Of a DNA stretch of 64,000 nucleotides, positions 43,445 through 52,920 are shown piece by piece. Position numbers and translations under genes: made by a program. Under the pieces are notes generated by a model. It was not told where the DNA came from. It did not search any database and saw only the letters and a list, made by a program, of their open reading frames with translations. Location: positions 33,526-97,525 of the forward strand of contig KE159573.1 of the NCBI GenBank assembly GCA_000403255.2, given 5' to 3'. How positions within the stretch are numbered: the first letter of the stretch is position 1; each line of letters starts with the position of its first letter. This DNA is from Lachnospiraceae bacterium 3-1 (lineage in GTDB: Bacteria; Bacillota; Clostridia; Lachnospirales; Lachnospiraceae).

Positions 43445-45715
43445 TTAATTCTCTTTATCAATCAAAATCAACTGGGCATTCAGACTTTCTACAAATCCTT
43501 CTGGCATCATGGAGCCTGCCATCTTTGTCATATCCTCTGGACACATCTTTTTCATCATATCCCACATTCCTACATCTGGAGCCAAATCGAAGTTGGTAGC
43601 CAGCTTAACTGCCTTTGCGGTAACCTCCATTGCTTTTTGGGACTTGGAAATCTCCTCCATGGTACAACGCACATTATATTTGCCCTCTGGGAACTCCATA
43701 GGAGCCTTCAGGTCCAAATCACCCACCAGCTTAAACCAGTTTGCCACACCCTCTGCCCGTTCATTCACTTCAGGCAATACATAGATGTCTGGCTCTTTTT
43801 CCACTTTTTCAATGGTCATGCTGTCTTTGCATTGTCCCGCTACTGCAAGGATGTTGTTAAAGCCATTTTTTAGCGCAACTGTAAATACAAACACCTTTTC
43901 TGCACTTTTTACACTTTCCAGCTCTCCATTCACAAACAAAGAAACAATTGGCTGATTGGAATATACACGGATTTCTGTAGTTTCTCCTGCTCGTTGTGCA
44001 TACCGTCTGCCACAGAGATGAACCATAGGCTCTTTGTTCCAATATGCCTTATAAATATAATAACTGTCCTTCTTTGTTTTCCGGTCCATGGTAACCAATC
44101 CCTTATTATTTCTTCCAGCTACACCGCCCTCATTTCTGGCAGCGCATCCGAAATCAAACATATTCCACACATGACTGGACCAAAGCCATGGCCGTTCTTC
44201 CAGAACCTTTGCCATGTGCTCATGGTAAAGAGCCTGATACTCTTCGCTGTAGTCTTTGCATGCTGGGTTCGGTCCATGGTAAGTAATGATTCCCTCGCAT
44301 CCATACTCAGAAACGCCAATTGAAATCTCTGGATGCTCTTTATGGAACTGGTCAAACCAGGGGCCATTGTCCTCCATTTTTCCGCCGTACCATCCAAAAT
44401 AGTGGTTATAGCTTTCCACATCTGTAATTCCATGCACTGGACTATCCATAGGGGTCATGCTCACGTGTGCAATTGTAGTCAAACGAGTGGGATCTAATTT
44501 TTTGCACAATGCATTTAGTTCCTTATGATTTTCTACCAGCTGTTCCGAAATACCACCGATTAAAATCTCATTGGAAATTCCCCAGAAGCAAATACTTGGA
44601 TGGTTATAATTCTGAAGCACCAGCTCTTTTAACTGGGTGATACAATTCTGATGAGCCGCCGGATCTTCATTCATTACACTGATAAACGGAATCTCCGCCC
44701 ATACTACAAATCCAAGCTCATCACAAGCATCATAAAAATCCTGGGAATGCTGATAATGTGCCAGTCGGATGGTATTTGCACCCAGCTCTTTGATGATTCT
44801 TGCATCCTCATAATGCTCTTCCTTCGTCAATGCATTTCCTTTATAAAGCAAGTCTTGATGTCGGCTAACGCCTCTTAACGGGGTAGGAACTCCATTTAAG
44901 ATAAATCCTTTTTCTGGATCACAGGAAAAGCTGCGAACACCTGCCCGTGTAGAAACCTCATCATATGCCTCGTTGCGTCTCTGTAAGGTTGCTGTTACCG
45001 TATAAAGGTATGGGTTATCACAATCCCATAACACTGCATCGGGAACATATACTCTAACTGCTGTACTGTCTGCTGGACGCACTGCATTTGCAACCTCTTT
45101 TCCAGATGCATCCTTGATGCTGTATAAAACAGTAAAATTCTCATCTGCATTTACTGGCCAGGATTCCAACTCAAATTCTGCTCCGCCGCAACCATCTGGC
45201 TTTGCAGTAACCATAAATCCAATGCTTCCCCAATGCTCCAAATCAAAATGTGCATCTGGGACACTGATTAAATTTACTCCTCGGTAAAGTCCGCCATAAA
45301 ATGTAAAATCTGCAGACTGAGGATAAACGCTGCTCTTATCTTCATTGCTGCAAGCAATGGTCAAAAGATTTTCTCCCTCTTCTTTACAAGCATCTGTAAT
45401 ATCAGCCCGGAATGTAGAATATCCCCCCTCATGGTAATACTCTCCCTTTCCATTCACATATACCGTTGCCTGCTGCCCAGCCGCTAAAATTTCAAGAAAT
45501 ACACGGCCTCCCTTTAAAGGCTGCTTTGGTGTCTCAAAAGTTTTGGCATACCAATAACATCCCCTGTCATATTTTCCATTTCCATCATGGCCGTCCACTG
45601 CATTCCAGGTATGGGGCAGATTGATCTCCTCCCATCCATTTGGCATTTGTTCTGGAAGTGTTTCATTTTCCTTGGAAAATTTCCACTCCTTGTTGAGATT
45701 GATGATATTTCTCAT
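43445..45715 (-). CDS. GH2 glycoside hydrolase (beta-glucuronidase or beta-galactosidase type)
   Basis: Cytoplasmic retaining beta-glycosidase of 756 aa. Domain order: sugar-binding jelly roll (1-160), Ig-like domain (about 160-265), TIM barrel (265-560) and a C-terminal beta region. The acid/base is Glu383 (GISNEI) and the nucleophile Glu470 (SEYGCEG). The N-x-K motif that binds the carboxylate in beta-glucuronidases is present as Asn536-Asn537-Lys538. However, the surrounding sequence (NKGLVTMDRKTKKDSYYIYKA) resembles GH2 beta-galactosidases, where the same segment can occur. Operon context with uxaC, uxuA and a GPH transporter favours glucuronidase. Start at the ATG behind AAGGAGG. The AraC gene is divergent. 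Confidence 0.88.
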   Translation of the reverse strand: MRNIINLNKEWKFSKENETLPEQMPNGWEEINLPHTWNAVDGHDGNGKYDRGCYWYAKTFETPKQPLKGGRVFLEILAAGQQATVYVNGKGEYYHEGGYSTFRADITDACKEEGENLLTIACSNEDKSSVYPQSADFTFYGGLYRGVNLISVPDAHFDLEHWGSIGFMVTAKPDGCGGAEFELESWPVNADENFTVLYSIKDASGKEVANAVRPADSTAVRVYVPDAVLWDCDNPYLYTVTATLQRRNEAYDEVSTRAGVRSFSCDPEKGFILNGVPTPLRGVSRHQDLLYKGNALTKEEHYEDARIIKELGANTIRLAHYQHSQDFYDACDELGFVVWAEIPFISVMNEDPAAHQNCITQLKELVLQNYNHPSICFWGISNEILIGGISEQLVENHKELNALCKKLDPTRLTTIAHVSMTPMDSPVHGITDVESYNHYFGWYGGKMEDNGPWFDQFHKEHPEISIGVSEYGCEGIITYHGPNPACKDYSEEYQALYHEHMAKVLEERPWLWSSHVWNMFDFGCAARNEGGVAGRNNKGLVTMDRKTKKDSYYIYKAYWNKEPMVHLCGRRYAQRAGETTEIRVYSNQPIVSLFVNGELESVKSAEKVFVFTVALKNGFNNILAVAGQCKDSMTIEKVEKEPDIYVLPEVNERAEGVANWFKLVGDLDLKAPMEFPEGKYNVRCTMEEISKSQKAMEVTAKAVKLATNFDLAPDVGMWDMMKKMCPEDMTKMAGSMMPEGFVESLNAQLILIDKEN

Positions 45716-45968
45716 AAATTTCCTCCTTTCTATTTTACACAACACATTTTCAAATGAAATGTTTATTATACGTCATATCATACAATTTATACCTGATTTT
45801 TTTGTCGTTCTTTGTCGGTTGTGTACAAGGTTTATCCTACTTATATTTCCTTTTTTTGACGAGATACGATTTTTAGTACTTTTTGTATTATTTTTATTTT
45901 GCGTTGATTTCACCTGAAAAATGTGCAAAAATAAATAAAAATTTTCGTATTTATTTTTTAGAAAGAAG

Positions 45969-47198
45969 TTGAGGACAATAAAAAAACTATTACTATCCTT
46001 TGTGCAGGATTTACTGAAAAATAACAACATTCCAGTCCATCTCGTTACGCCGCCCTGTAGGGATTACTCCTGGCTGGACTTTGGTCTGCGCTCCACCATC
46101 TTGGAAGACCACGATTACAAATTTATTCAAGACTATCTGGATAAAGCAGAACCAAACATCATCTATCACTTAAAGGATGCCCTTCACTGTACTTATACGA
46201 TTCTTCGGGTTCCAGACAGCCAGGAGCTTATGATCTGCGGCCCTGTAATATTTACGGAAATTTCTCCTTCGCTGTTTCAGGATGTGATAGAAAAAATAAA
46301 AATTCCTGAAAAACAGCAGCCTGTTTTACAGGGCTTTTACCTGAGCCTTACAAATTTTCATTCTTTGCCAACCTACAACAATATTTTTCTTACTCTTGGA
46401 AACTATATTTTTGGTGAAAACCAATATGACATCATTTTCAATGATTTTAATGATATGGACAGCTGGTATGAAACCTATGTCCATTATAGTAATGTGGAAA
46501 ATTCGCAGATGACCATCCAAATGATTGAAGAACGATATGAAATTGAATCCCGGATACTGGATGCTGTAGCTAGCGGCAATGAAACCAAAGCCATGAACAT
46601 TATCTGCAAGGCAGCGTCACCAAACCTGCCTTACCGACTAAACAATAATCTGCGCAATCTAAAAGATTATGCCATTGCCTTTAATACTCTACTCCGAAAA
46701 ACAGTGGAACAGGCTGGCGTCCATCCCATCCACATTGACGCCCATTCCAATCAGAATGTAAAGTTAATTGAACGAGCCTCCAGCCCAGAACAGTGCCGCG
46801 CCGTCCAATTACAGATTGTACGCAATTACTGTCGTATGGTAAGAGAGCACACACTAAAAGACTATTCCTTGCTTACCCAAAAAATTATGACATACATCAG
46901 CACTGACCTAACGGCTGATCTAAGCCTAAACGCCATGGCAGAGCTATTAAATGTAAATGCCAGCTATCTTTCCACCCTTTTCAAAAAGGAGCTGGGTATT
47001 CCATTGACGGATTATGTGAACCGCCAGCGCATTGAACAAGCCAAAAAGCTTCTGGTAATCACAGATTTTCCCATAAAAATGATTGCGGAAAAATGCGGCA
47101 TTCCAGATATATATTATTTTAGCCGAATGTTCAAGAAACGGACAGGATCTACACCGAAAGTTTATCGGGAAAATGCCGCCAGGGAACATAAGCTTTAA
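45969..47198 (+). CDS. AraC-family regulator of the glucuronoside operon
   Basis: 409 aa. The long N-terminal region (about 1-300) has no clear cupin motif; it resembles the sensor part of two-domain AraC proteins with a helical linker. The C-terminal pair of helix-turn-helix motifs is clear (LSLNAMAELLNVNASYLSTLFKKELG and IKMIAEKCGIPDIYYFSRMFKKR). The only usable start is a TTG at 45969 with weak GAAAG in front; no in-frame ATG occurs nearby. Divergent from GH2, so it probably controls the operon at 35822-45715. Confidence 0.85.
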   Translation: MRTIKKLLLSFVQDLLKNNNIPVHLVTPPCRDYSWLDFGLRSTILEDHDYKFIQDYLDKAEPNIIYHLKDALHCTYTILRVPDSQELMICGPVIFTEISPSLFQDVIEKIKIPEKQQPVLQGFYLSLTNFHSLPTYNNIFLTLGNYIFGENQYDIIFNDFNDMDSWYETYVHYSNVENSQMTIQMIEERYEIESRILDAVASGNETKAMNIICKAASPNLPYRLNNNLRNLKDYAIAFNTLLRKTVEQAGVHPIHIDAHSNQNVKLIERASSPEQCRAVQLQIVRNYCRMVREHTLKDYSLLTQKIMTYISTDLTADLSLNAMAELLNVNASYLSTLFKKELGIPLTDYVNRQRIEQAKKLLVITDFPIKMIAEKCGIPDIYYFSRMFKKRTGSTPKVYRENAAREHKL

Positions 47199-47204
47199 AT
47201 CATC

Positions 47205-47240
47205 CGTTCTTACATACTTTATGATAGGTATGTAAGAACG
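47205..47240. terminator. Perfect 13-bp inverted repeat between convergent genes
   Basis: CGTTCTTACATAC (47205-47217) pairs with GTATGTAAGAACG (47228-47240). It lies between the AraC gene and psd. There is no T-run, so it may end transcripts weakly or stabilise them. Confidence 0.55.
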
Positions 47241-47252
47241 AATGTAAAATAC

Positions 47253-48116
47253 TTACCTGCGCTGGTGGCTGACCCCTACAACTTCACCCAGGCAGATTCT
47301 CGTCTCCAACCCTTTTTCGCTGTTTTCCAGTATCTCTTCCTCCACTTCTAGTCTGTCCTTTTCCAACAATAAAAGAATGGTAGAGCCTCCGAATTCAAAA
47401 TACCCTTTTTCCTCTCCCTGGAATACTTTCCCGTCTCGTGGATAATTATGAATCTTTCCTACCAGCATGGCTCCAATTTCCATCTGGATGATGGTTCCAA
47501 ATTTCTGGGTATGAATTTCTGTGTATTCCCTACTGTTTTCAGCAAAAACAGGAAATGTTTCACAGGCAATGGGACGCACGCAATGAAGCCTTCCTGGAAT
47601 CACCCGGGTCCTTGCCACGATACCATCGCTGACATAGCAATAGCGGTGATAGTCCTGGGGCGTCAGCCGGAATACCAGACAGATTCCCCCAGAAAATTGT
47701 TTTGCCAGCTTCCTGCTTTTCAATAATTCCTCCAGGCGATATTCCACATGCTTAATCTGATAAATTTGCTCCTCACTGACTGGATATACGCTCAGATAAC
47801 CATCACAGGGACTGATTAAATGTTCCGGCGTAATGTCAATTTCTTCCATGCACCGCCTTCTGGTGAAAAAATCATTAAAACAGCGATACTTTTTCTCATA
47901 CCTCTTCATATCTATGTTGTGCTTTTTTATAAACAGAGGCACCAGCCACCGCGACATTCTGGAATTCAAAAGCCTTCTTGCTGCCCTGGATAGAAAGGGC
48001 CTGGTCAATACCTTCAAAATAATCCGTCCTGGAAATGTTTGATACAAAAATCTCACTGTCAATGTTTCTTTTTTTGTGACCTTGTCTTCAACAATCTTAT
48101 TTTTTCGTCTACTCAT
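47253..48116 (-). CDS. psd: Phosphatidylserine decarboxylase proenzyme
   Basis: Membrane-bound enzyme that makes phosphatidylethanolamine from phosphatidylserine. The autocleavage site that generates the pyruvoyl group is in EFGGSTILLLLEKD, near the C-terminus (GST). Other family motifs are SPCDGYLSVYPV, LTPQDYHRYCYV and the nearby His/Asp residues. The N-terminal region is basic. ATG at 48116 with AAAGGA upstream is chosen; a start at 48143 lacks a site. It follows mnmA by about 50 bp and may share the isc transcript. No phosphatidylserine synthase gene is adjacent. Confidence 0.92.
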   Translation of the reverse strand: MSRRKNKIVEDKVTKKETLTVRFLYQTFPGRIILKVLTRPFLSRAARRLLNSRMSRWLVPLFIKKHNIDMKRYEKKYRCFNDFFTRRRCMEEIDITPEHLISPCDGYLSVYPVSEEQIYQIKHVEYRLEELLKSRKLAKQFSGGICLVFRLTPQDYHRYCYVSDGIVARTRVIPGRLHCVRPIACETFPVFAENSREYTEIHTQKFGTIIQMEIGAMLVGKIHNYPRDGKVFQGEEKGYFEFGGSTILLLLEKDRLEVEEEILENSEKGLETRICLGEVVGVSHQRR

Positions 48117-48166
48117 ATTGATCCTTTCTTTTGTATCACTCATTTTTTATATAACAAACAGCAGAA

Positions 48167-49246
48167 CTATAAAATAGTCCCGCCGCCTACAACAATATTT
48201 TCATCATAAAATACCACTGCCTGTCCAGGAGTAATGGCCCGCACTGGTTCATGGAACTGGCAGAAAACCTTATCATCCCCTACTTTTTCAATGGTACAGG
48301 GCGCCCCGTTATGATTATAACGAATTTTGGCTGTTACCTCCATCTTCCCTTCCAAATCTGCAATGGACATAAAGTTCACCCTGTCTGCTAAAAGGGTAGT
48401 CCCAAATACCTCTTCATTGCTGCCCAACACAACTTCATTGGTCTCTGGCCGAAGCTTGGTTACAAATACAGGCGCTCCCAGCGCAATTCCAAGACCTTTG
48501 CGCTGACCAACGGTATAATGAGTGATTCCCTTATGCTGCCCCAGTATTTTTCCTTCCTTTGTAACAAAATTTCCTGGCGGCGGCACGTCTCCTACTCTTT
48601 CCCGTTCAATAAATCCTGCATAATCATGGTCTGGAATAAAACAAATTTCCTGACTGTCTGGCTTGTCCGCAGTGCGAAGCCCGATGTGCTTTGCCATCCC
48701 ACGAATCTCTTCTTTGGTATAATCACCTACCGGCATCAAGGTATGGGAAAGCTGATACTGGGTCAGATTATAAAGTGCATAGGTTTGATCCTTGGCTTCT
48801 GTTGCCGATTTCTGTAAGGCAAACCTGCCATCCTCCCGCCTGCAAATTCTGGCATAATGTCCAGTAGCGATATAATCTGCTCCAATGTCCATACTACGCT
48901 TTAGTAAGGATTCCCACTTTACATAACGGTTGCAGGCAATACAAGGATTGGGGGTACGCCCACTCAGATATTCCGCCACAAAATAGTCTATGACATTTTT
49001 CTTAAATTCAGATTTAAAATTCATGACATAATAAGGAATATCAAGCATTGCTGCTACACGCCTGGCATCGTTCACTGCCGACACACTACAGCATCCTCCC
49101 TGCTCCTCTAAGGTTTGTTCTGCCTCATCTTGCCAAATCTGCATGGTAACTCCAATGACCTCATACCCCTGCTCTTTCAAAAGCCAGGCGGCTACCGAAG
49201 AGTCCACACCACCAGACATTCCTACTACTACCTTCTTTTTTTCCAT
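48167..49246 (-). CDS. mnmA: tRNA 2-thiouridine(34) synthase MnmA
   Basis: Adds sulfur to wobble uridine of tRNA for Lys, Glu and Gln. The PP-loop [15 protein letters not shown] is near the start, and the two catalytic cysteines are in [12 protein letters not shown] and [12 protein letters not shown]. Length 359 aa is standard. It sits 6 bp behind iscU, consistent with sulfur supplied by the IscS encoded two genes upstream. Confidence 0.96.
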   Translation of the reverse strand: MEKKKVVVGMSGGVDSSVAAWLLKEQGYEVIGVTMQIWQDEAEQTLEEQGGCCSVSAVNDARRVAAMLDIPYYVMNFKSEFKKNVIDYFVAEYLSGRTPNPCIACNRYVKWESLLKRSMDIGADYIATGHYARICRREDGRFALQKSATEAKDQTYALYNLTQYQLSHTLMPVGDYTKEEIRGMAKHIGLRTADKPDSQEICFIPDHDYAGFIERERVGDVPPPGNFVTKEGKILGQHKGITHYTVGQRKGLGIALGAPVFVTKLRPETNEVVLGSNEEVFGTTLLADRVNFMSIADLEGKMEVTAKIRYNHNGAPCTIEKVGDDKVFCQFHEPVRAITPGQAVVFYDENIVVGGGTIL

Positions 49247-49251
49247 AAATT

Positions 49252-49689
49252 CTAGTAGTCCTCTTCCTCTTCTTCCTCACTGATATCATTTTTGGGCTTC
49301 TCCAGCCCTTCAATGCTTATTCCGTTTTTCTCGGCATAGTCCCAAAGGGCTGCGTGGATGGCCTCTTCTGCCAACAAAGAACAGTGGACTTTTACCGGAG
49401 GAAGTCCATCCAGAGCTTCCATAACTGCCTTGTTTGTCACCTGCAAGGCTTCCTGAATTGTCTTGCCTTTTACCAATTCAGTTGCCATGGAGCTGGTTGC
49501 CACAGCCGCACCACAGCCAAAGGTTTTAAATTTTACATCCTGAATGATTCCGTTCTCATCAATATCCAAAAAAATACGCATAATATCGCCGCACTTAGCG
49601 TTTCCTACGGTTCCTACACCACTGGCGTTTTCTATTTCTCCTACATTTCTTGGATTCTTAAAATGGTCCATTACTTTTTCACTATACAT
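49252..49689 (-). CDS. iscU: Iron-sulfur cluster scaffold IscU/NifU-like
   Basis: Assembles Fe-S clusters from sulfur delivered by IscS. Cluster ligands are Cys33 and Asp35 (NAKCGD), Cys59 (FGCGAAVA) and Cys103 ([11 protein letters not shown]). The tail is strongly acidic (EEEEEED). The start is the ATG behind GAGG; a start six codons earlier would overlap it. Twenty bp separate it from iscS. Confidence 0.95.
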   Translation of the reverse strand: MYSEKVMDHFKNPRNVGEIENASGVGTVGNAKCGDIMRIFLDIDENGIIQDVKFKTFGCGAAVATSSMATELVKGKTIQEALQVTNKAVMEALDGLPPVKVHCSLLAEEAIHAALWDYAEKNGISIEGLEKPKNDISEEEEEEDY

Positions 49690-49709
49690 TGTTTTTCCTC
49701 TTTTCATTG

Positions 49710-50888
49710 TTATGCTTTTTTCTTATAATCCTCATACAATGGGGACATTTCGCGAAGCTGCCCTACAATTTCCTTAATTGCCTCCACCGTATCATCAATA
49801 TCTTCTTTTGTAGTATCCTCACCTAAGGTCAGCCGAAGAGAACCATGGGCAATCTCATGGGGCAGGCCAATAGCCAGCAATACATGAGACGGGTCCAAAG
49901 AGCCAGAGGTACATGCGGAACCAGAAGAACCGCAAATCCCTTTCATATCCAGCATAATCAGCAAGGATTCTCCCTCCACAAACTGAAAACAGAAATTTAC
50001 ATTATTAGGCAGACGGCTACTTCTATCTCCATTTACTCTGGTATAAGGAACCTCCTTTAATACCCTGTCCATGAGATAATCCCGAAGCTGCCGTTCTTTG
50101 TCTGTACGTTCCTTCATATTAGCAACAGCCAATTCCACTGCCTTACCAAATCCTACAATTCCCGGCACATTTTCCGTTCCTGCCCGTCGTTTCCGTTCCT
50201 GAGCGCCACCATGCACAAAAGAACGAATTTTAATGCCTTTGCGGATATAAAGAAATCCAATACCCTTTGGCCCATTGAGCTTATGACCGCTGCTGCTTAG
50301 CATATCAATATTTAATGCATCCACATCAATGGGAACCTGACCAAATGCCTGCACTGCATCCGTATGGAACAACACCCCATGCTCCCTTGCAATTTTTCCA
50401 ATCTCTGCCACAGGCTCTATGGTGCCGATTTCATTATTTGCAAACATAATAGAAATCAAAATAGTGTCAGGCCGAATCGCCTTTTTCAATTCCTCTAGCT
50501 TCACCACACCGAATTCATCCACATCCAGGTAAGTAACTTCAAAACCATTCTGCTCCAGCCACTGACAAGTATGCAGCACTGCATGATGTTCAATCTTACT
50601 GGTGATAATATGCTTTCCTTTGCCCTGATAAGCTTCCGCAGTTGCTTTGATGGCCCAGTTGTCAGCCTCACTTCCTCCAGCCGTAAAATAAATCTCGTTG
50701 TCTTTTGCACCGATAGCATTTGCAATGGTCTCCCTGGCACAGGATACTGCTTCCTTGCTCTTTCCTCCAAACTCATAAACCGTTGATGCATTTCCATAAA
50801 ATTCTGAAAAATATGGAAGCATTGCCTCCACCACCTCTGGCGCTGTCCTTGTAGTTGCCGCATTATCCAAATATATCATCTTTCCCAT
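49710..50888 (-). CDS. iscS: Cysteine desulfurase IscS/NifS-like
   Basis: PLP enzyme that strips sulfur from cysteine for Fe-S clusters and tRNA thiolation. Features: IYLDNAATT at the start, the PLP lysine in SSSGHKLNGPKG (about residue 203) and the active-site cysteine in GSACTSGSLDPSHVL (about 326). The ATG at 50888 has GAGGTG six bases upstream. It overlaps iscR by 13 bp, so the regulator and enzyme are coupled. Length 392 aa is typical. Confidence 0.96.
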   Translation of the reverse strand: MGKMIYLDNAATTRTAPEVVEAMLPYFSEFYGNASTVYEFGGKSKEAVSCARETIANAIGAKDNEIYFTAGGSEADNWAIKATAEAYQGKGKHIITSKIEHHAVLHTCQWLEQNGFEVTYLDVDEFGVVKLEELKKAIRPDTILISIMFANNEIGTIEPVAEIGKIAREHGVLFHTDAVQAFGQVPIDVDALNIDMLSSSGHKLNGPKGIGFLYIRKGIKIRSFVHGGAQERKRRAGTENVPGIVGFGKAVELAVANMKERTDKERQLRDYLMDRVLKEVPYTRVNGDRSSRLPNNVNFCFQFVEGESLLIMLDMKGICGSSGSACTSGSLDPSHVLLAIGLPHEIAHGSLRLTLGEDTTKEDIDDTVEAIKEIVGQLREMSPLYEDYKKKA

Positions 50889-51316
50889 GTTTCACACCTC
50901 ATTTCATGACTGCTTCTTACTAATTCTCCGATATAAATATTATCCACAGTATCATTGATACTGTCATTGATCTTTTTCCAGACAATCTTGCTGACGCACT
51001 GGGAAGAGCCGCTGCACTGCTGATTGCTGTCTATCCCGGCACACTCTACTGGAATCAAATCTCCCTCCAAGGCCCGCAACACCTCTCCCACAGAAATTTC
51101 ATCTACCGGCTTCGCAACGGTATAACCGCCGTTAACGCCTCGGACACTTTTAACAAGCCCCGCTTTCTTAAGCTTCGCCATAAGCTGTTCCAAATAACTA
51201 ATTGAAATTTCCTGACGTTCTGCAATGGTATTTAAGGAGACCGGCCGTTCCTCTCCACAAACAGCCAAATCAATAAAAGCCCTAAGGCCATATTTTCCTT
51301 TTGTTGATAATTTCAA
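50876..51316 (-). CDS. iscR: Rrf2-family regulator, IscR-like
   Basis: Fe-S cluster-sensing repressor of the operon. The winged helix domain begins MKLSTKGKYGLRAFIDLAV. Three cluster cysteines are in the linker (VECAGIDSNQQCSGSSQC), as in IscR and unlike cluster-free CymR. The start is a TTG with AGGTGAG in front. Operator-like partly symmetric sequences with CGGAT/ATCCG halves lie between its promoter and start. Confidence 0.93.
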   Translation of the reverse strand: MKLSTKGKYGLRAFIDLAVCGEERPVSLNTIAERQEISISYLEQLMAKLKKAGLVKSVRGVNGGYTVAKPVDEISVGEVLRALEGDLIPVECAGIDSNQQCSGSSQCVSKIVWKKINDSINDTVDNIYIGELVRSSHEMRCETWER

Positions 51317-51374
51317 CTTCTCACCTCGCTTCGGATAAATCCCGAGTATTTTAGTCGGATTTTATCACATCCGA

Positions 51375-51403
51375 ATAGTATCATGATTTTATTCTGCTGT
51401 CAA
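51375..51403 (-). promoter_or_regulatory. iscR: Promoter of the isc operon
   Basis: Minus-strand consensus TTGACA (51403-51398) and TACTAT (51380-51375), spacing 17. Downstream CGGAT-N8-ATCCG (about 51373-51356) is a candidate IscR-like operator. Confidence 0.78.
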
Positions 51404-51520
51404 GTCTATTTTTTTATGTATTTTCCCGGGTGATTTCCCTTTGATCTTTCAGGAAATATGCATTTCCGATTCCTTTTTTTCATACATTAAAATAATCTTG
51501 TATTGAATCTTGGAGACCTT

Positions 51521-52858
51521 ATGAACTTAAAATCCCTGCGCAATCACCCACTAATTACTGGAACATTGCTTCTCACATTGTCGGGACTCCTTTCCCGGCT
51601 CATTGGCTTTTTCTATAGAATATTCCTTTCTCAAAGAATTGGTGCAGAAGGAATGGGAATTTATCAACTTACCTTTCCCATCCATATACTCACAATTTCT
51701 TTGACTTCTTCGGCCATACAGACTGCTATTTCCCGGTTTGTGGCCCAAGCTGCCAGCTCAAACTGCAATGGAGCAGGCTCTGCCTCCCCCTTCTGCCGGA
51801 AATCCTTTGTAAATGAAAAATGCTATCTCACTGCAGGGCTGATGCTGTCATTATTTCTGTCATTTTGCTGTACCATTTTTTTGTATCGCTTTTCCGATTG
51901 GGTTGCAGTATATTTTCTGGAGGAGCCCCGATGCGCCCCTCTGCTTCAGATTCTCGCTCTCACTATCCCTTTTGCATCCATCCACTCCTGCATCAACGGT
52001 TACTTCTATGGCTTGAAAAAAACATTTGTTCCTGCTTCTTCACAATTAATCGAACAAATTGTTCGTGTTGTCAGCGTATGGCTATTCTTTGAGATTTCCA
52101 TGGAAAAATACCATGTCATTTCTTTAAATTTGGTCATCTGGGGGATGGTGATGGGAGAAATTTCTGCCACCTTATTTTCCATCAGTTTTCTGCGTTTGAA
52201 GAAAAACCGGGGAAGCAGGCTTTTGGCTATGAAACAAATTTTTGGCATGTCACTGCCTTTAAGCGCCAATCGGGTTCTAGTCAATTTATTACAGAGTATG
52301 GAAGCTGTGATGATTCCAGGACAATTACGACAATATGGATATTCCAGCTCGGAATCCTTAAGTGTTTACGGAATCCTCACAGGAATGGCATTGCCTATGG
52401 CGCTGTTTCCATCTGTGCTGACTAATTCCGTATCTGTGATGCTGCTTCCTGCCATTGCGGAAGCTCAGGAGAAAAAAGAACACAATTACATACTGACATT
52501 GATTAAAAGAACCTGCCTTTACAGCCTGCTTTTGGGCTTTGGATGTACCATGCTGTTTTTGCTTTTGGGCAGATGGATGGGCGTCTTCCTGTTTGGAAAT
52601 GAGCTTGCTGGAACCTTTATTGTGATTCTTGGATGGATTTGCCCCTTTTTATATCTTTCCACCACCCTGCACAGTATTTTAAATGGCCTTGGGAAAACCA
52701 CCACCACATTTTTTTTAAATGTCATCGGCCTTGGTATCCGCATCGGATTTGTACTGTTTATCATCCCTGCCGCCGGAATCAAGGGCTACCTGTGGGGGCT
52801 TCTGGTCAGTCAGGCAATCATGGCAGCAGGGGCATTGTTCTTGCTAATCAAAAAATAG
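51521..52858 (+). CDS. SpoVB/MurJ-like oligosaccharide flippase
   Basis: Multidrug/oligosaccharidyl-lipid/polysaccharide (MOP) superfamily exporter, 445 aa with about 12 to 14 helices. Similar to SpoVB and YtgP in the first 70 residues (LLLTLSGLLSRLIGFFYRIFLSQRIGAEGMGIYQL) and in the later GMALPMALFPSVLTNSVSVMLLPAIAEA. Such proteins flip lipid-linked wall or polysaccharide precursors. ATG at 51521 with GGAG five bases upstream is preferred over the TTG at 51503. Transcribed alone, followed by a strong terminator. A sporulation role is possible but not shown by the context. Confidence 0.88.
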   Translation: MNLKSLRNHPLITGTLLLTLSGLLSRLIGFFYRIFLSQRIGAEGMGIYQLTFPIHILTISLTSSAIQTAISRFVAQAASSNCNGAGSASPFCRKSFVNEKCYLTAGLMLSLFLSFCCTIFLYRFSDWVAVYFLEEPRCAPLLQILALTIPFASIHSCINGYFYGLKKTFVPASSQLIEQIVRVVSVWLFFEISMEKYHVISLNLVIWGMVMGEISATLFSISFLRLKKNRGSRLLAMKQIFGMSLPLSANRVLVNLLQSMEAVMIPGQLRQYGYSSSESLSVYGILTGMALPMALFPSVLTNSVSVMLLPAIAEAQEKKEHNYILTLIKRTCLYSLLLGFGCTMLFLLLGRWMGVFLFGNELAGTFIVILGWICPFLYLSTTLHSILNGLGKTTTTFFLNVIGLGIRIGFVLFIIPAAGIKGYLWGLLVSQAIMAAGALFLLIKK

Positions 52859-52870
52859 AATAGTTAAAAG

Positions 52871-52905
52871 AAAAGGCGGCCTTATGAATGAACAGCCGCC
52901 TTTTT
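52871..52905. terminator. Bidirectional terminator
   Basis: AAAGGCGGC (52872-52880) pairs with GCCGCCTTT (52895-52903), followed by a T-run on the plus strand and A-rich on the other side. It lies between convergent genes. Confidence 0.85.
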
Positions 52906-52920
52906 ATCATCTATTCTCTT

